Origin: Candidatus Symbiobacter sp.
GTDB lineage: Bacteria > Pseudomonadota > Alphaproteobacteria > Elsterales > Elsteraceae
Length of the DNA stretch: 6,173 bases
Assembly: GCA_030054015.1 (NCBI GenBank)
Contig: JASGCR010000138.1
Span: 1-6,173, forward strand
Direction of reading: 5' to 3'
A program made the position numbers and the translations under genes. The notes below the pieces were generated by a model, which made no database searches, was not told the origin of the DNA, and was given only the letters and a program-made list of their open reading frames with translations. Positions 5,014-6,173 of the stretch are shown piece after piece. The first letter of the stretch is position 1. Each line of letters opens with the position of its first letter.

Positions 5014-5601
5014 ATGACCCAGATTCCTCCCTTGCACCGCCCGGAAGCCCCGCCGCTTTTACGGCCAAGACCCATTTTCGACAAACCATTTGAAACCCTG
5101 GTGGGCGCGGCGGTGCTGCTGGTGGCGATGATCTTTGTTGCGGTGGTGATTAAACGCACCGATTCAACCAGCCCGCGCAGCTATCCCTTATTTGCCGAGT
5201 TCCAAAATTTGCAAGGCATCGCGGTCGGCAATGCGGTCAAGATCAGTGGCATCAAAGTCGGTGAAGTACGCAATGTCTCCCTCGACCGCGACAGCTACCA
5301 GGCGCGGCTGGAAATCGGCGTCAATAAAGGCATCGACATCCCCGATGACACCCTGATCACCATTGGCTCCGAGGGGTTGTTGGGCGGTCAATATATTCGC
5401 TTGCTGCCCGGCGGATCGGATAATATGCTGAAACCGGGCGAAAAATTCCATTATTCCCAGGGCTCGGTGGATTTATCCGAATTATTGGGCAAAATTTTTA
5501 TGTCGGCTGGGCAATCCCAATCGCAATCCAGCCAACCCGATGGGCAGGGGCAAACTGGGCAAGGCCAGACTTCTCCCCAAGCAAAAGGAAAACAACCGTG
5601 A
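5014..5601 (+). CDS. mlaD: MlaD-type MCE-domain phospholipid transport protein
   Basis: MlaD proteins are anchored in the inner membrane and form rings of MCE domains that carry phospholipids between the inner-membrane Mla ABC transporter and the outer membrane. The 195-residue product has a Pro-rich cytoplasmic N-terminus, one membrane helix at about 28-46, then an MCE domain at about 57-134. Recognisable parts are LFAEFQNLQGIAVGNAVKIS (59-78), GIKVGEV (79-85) and the pore-loop region SEGLLGGQYIRLLPGG (119-134). A helix follows at about 151-163, and then a Gln/Ser/Gly-rich tail from 166 that is probably disordered. No clear Shine-Dalgarno precedes ATG 5014, but it is the only start that includes the membrane anchor. 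The permease and ATPase partners (mlaE, mlaF) are not in this window. The stop overlaps the next gene as GTGA. Confidence 0.92.
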   Translation: MTQIPPLHRPEAPPLLRPRPIFDKPFETLVGAAVLLVAMIFVAVVIKRTDSTSPRSYPLFAEFQNLQGIAVGNAVKISGIKVGEVRNVSLDRDSYQARLEIGVNKGIDIPDDTLITIGSEGLLGGQYIRLLPGGSDNMLKPGEKFHYSQGSVDLSELLGKIFMSAGQSQSQSSQPDGQGQTGQGQTSPQAKGKQP

Positions 5602-6041
5602 GGCAGATTTTTCGGTACCGCCGGCACACCCCCCGCAAGATTATCCGCAAAATGAGCCATCGGTCCTTCGGGCGGGGTTCTGTCGCCACCCTGTTGGTTT
5701 TGCTTGGCCTAGCCATGCCGCCCTGGGTGAGTGCCGCCTCAATCGATACCAGCATCGTGATTCTGCAAGCCCTCGACAAAGTCACGGCCCGGATTCAAAC
5801 CATCGAAACCCCGATTGGCAAAGAAACCAGATTCGGTCGGCTCCGCATTTTGCCCTTGAAATGCCGCAAAAAATCCCCCGAAGAAGCCCCCGATACCGCC
5901 GCTTTTTTGCAAATCATGGAAACCGATTTGCGTAATGGCAATACGGTCACCTGGTTTTCCGGCTGGATGTTCGCCAGTTCCCCCGCCCTTAATGCGCTGG
6001 AACATCCGGTCTATGATGTTTGGGTCAAAGATTGCCGCTAA
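5598..6041 (+). CDS. DUF2155-family secreted protein
   Basis: This resembles the alphaproteobacterial DUF2155 family, whose function I do not know. The 147-residue frame opens with a basic segment, then a hydrophobic stretch (VATLLVLLGLAM, 29-40) and a likely signal-peptidase site after VSA at 44-46, so the mature protein should be periplasmic. Features that fit the family are LQALDKVTARIQTIETPIG (56-74), RFGRLRILPLKCR (78-90) and WFSGWMFASSPALNALEHPV (119-138), with the end at VKDCR. The two mature cysteines, C89 and C146, could form a disulfide. GTG 5598 overlaps the mlaD stop and has AAGGAA (5585-5590) seven bases upstream. ATG 5652 would give a more normal signal peptide and is the main alternative. 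Co-translation with mlaD suggests an envelope role, which is inference. Confidence 0.85.
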   Translation: MRQIFRYRRHTPRKIIRKMSHRSFGRGSVATLLVLLGLAMPPWVSAASIDTSIVILQALDKVTARIQTIETPIGKETRFGRLRILPLKCRKKSPEEAPDTAAFLQIMETDLRNGNTVTWFSGWMFASSPALNALEHPVYDVWVKDCR

Positions 6042-6104
6042 GAGGCCGTGCGAAAATTATTCCCATTAAGGAAAACTATAAAAATCTAATAATTACAACG
6101 AAAT

Positions 6105-6130
6105 AGACCCCCCCTTCCTAAGGAAGGTCT
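6105..6130. repeat. Small inverted repeat downstream of the DUF2155 gene
   Basis: CCTTCCT (6113-6119) and AGGAAGG (6121-6127) are perfect complements around a single A. AGA (6105-6107) and TCT (6128-6130) extend the stem across a bulge of five Cs. No T-tract follows on the + strand, so a classical terminator is not supported. The tiny loop means the RNA form would have to open one or two pairs. Confidence 0.5.
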
Positions 6131-6149
6131 GAATAAGTCCTAAGAGTGT

Positions 6150-6167
6150 CATTCTGAGGTTAGAATG
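6150..6167. repeat. Short hairpin at the window edge
   Basis: CATTCT (6150-6155) pairs with AGAATG (6162-6167) around a six-base loop. It begins inside GTCATTCTGAG, a string that resembles the ends of dispersed intergenic repeats in some alphaproteobacteria. The window stops six bases later, so a longer repeat unit may be cut off. Confidence 0.3.
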
Positions 6168-6173
6168 CTCCGC

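Overview
The window reads as an ordinary chromosomal segment of a flagellated alphaproteobacterium, most likely of the Rhodospirillales type. The strongest lineage clue is the gene at 4558-4974, a bacterial homologue of mitochondrial complex I accessory subunit NDUFA12. Within bacteria that family is known from Alphaproteobacteria, and its neighbours here (an MlaD-type MCE protein and a DUF2155 protein) fit that group. The DNA is GC-rich with many Leu TTG codons. All six convincing genes lie on the + strand and together fill 422-6041 almost completely.

Region 1 (1-421) has no convincing gene. It opens with four inverted repeats packed end to end (2-42, 43-83, 82-131, 131-175), followed by a separate imperfect dyad at 225-258. 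The rest is the leader of the first gene, containing a Shine-Dalgarno sequence at 405-412 and a doubtful mini-ORF.

Region 2 (422-4451) is a flagellar block. FlhF, an SRP-type GTPase that sets flagellar position, overlaps FlhG, a MinD/ParA-type ATPase that regulates FlhF and flagellar number, by four bases. Twenty bases later comes a 682-residue Ala/Pro-rich protein whose C-terminus resembles the FliK hook-length-control domain. The spacing indicates one transcript. The block would couple where and how many flagella are built to a late-assembly function. FlhG carries a low-complexity insertion with an internal duplication and shows no recognisable DQAxxLR activator motif.

Region 3 (4452-4557) is a 106-base junction with a candidate sigma70-type promoter. 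It marks the switch from flagellar to envelope and respiratory genes.

Region 4 (4558-6041) holds NDUFA12, MlaD and DUF2155. The last two overlap by four bases (GTGA), so this is probably a second operon. Its products are a complex I accessory subunit, an inner-membrane-anchored lipid-transport protein and a secreted protein with two cysteines.

Region 5 (6042-6173) is AT-richer and non-coding, with two small dyads and no convincing terminator. I found no clear evidence of a new multi-gene system. The most unusual features are the contiguous hairpin array, the FlhG insertion and the repeat-rich FliK-like protein.
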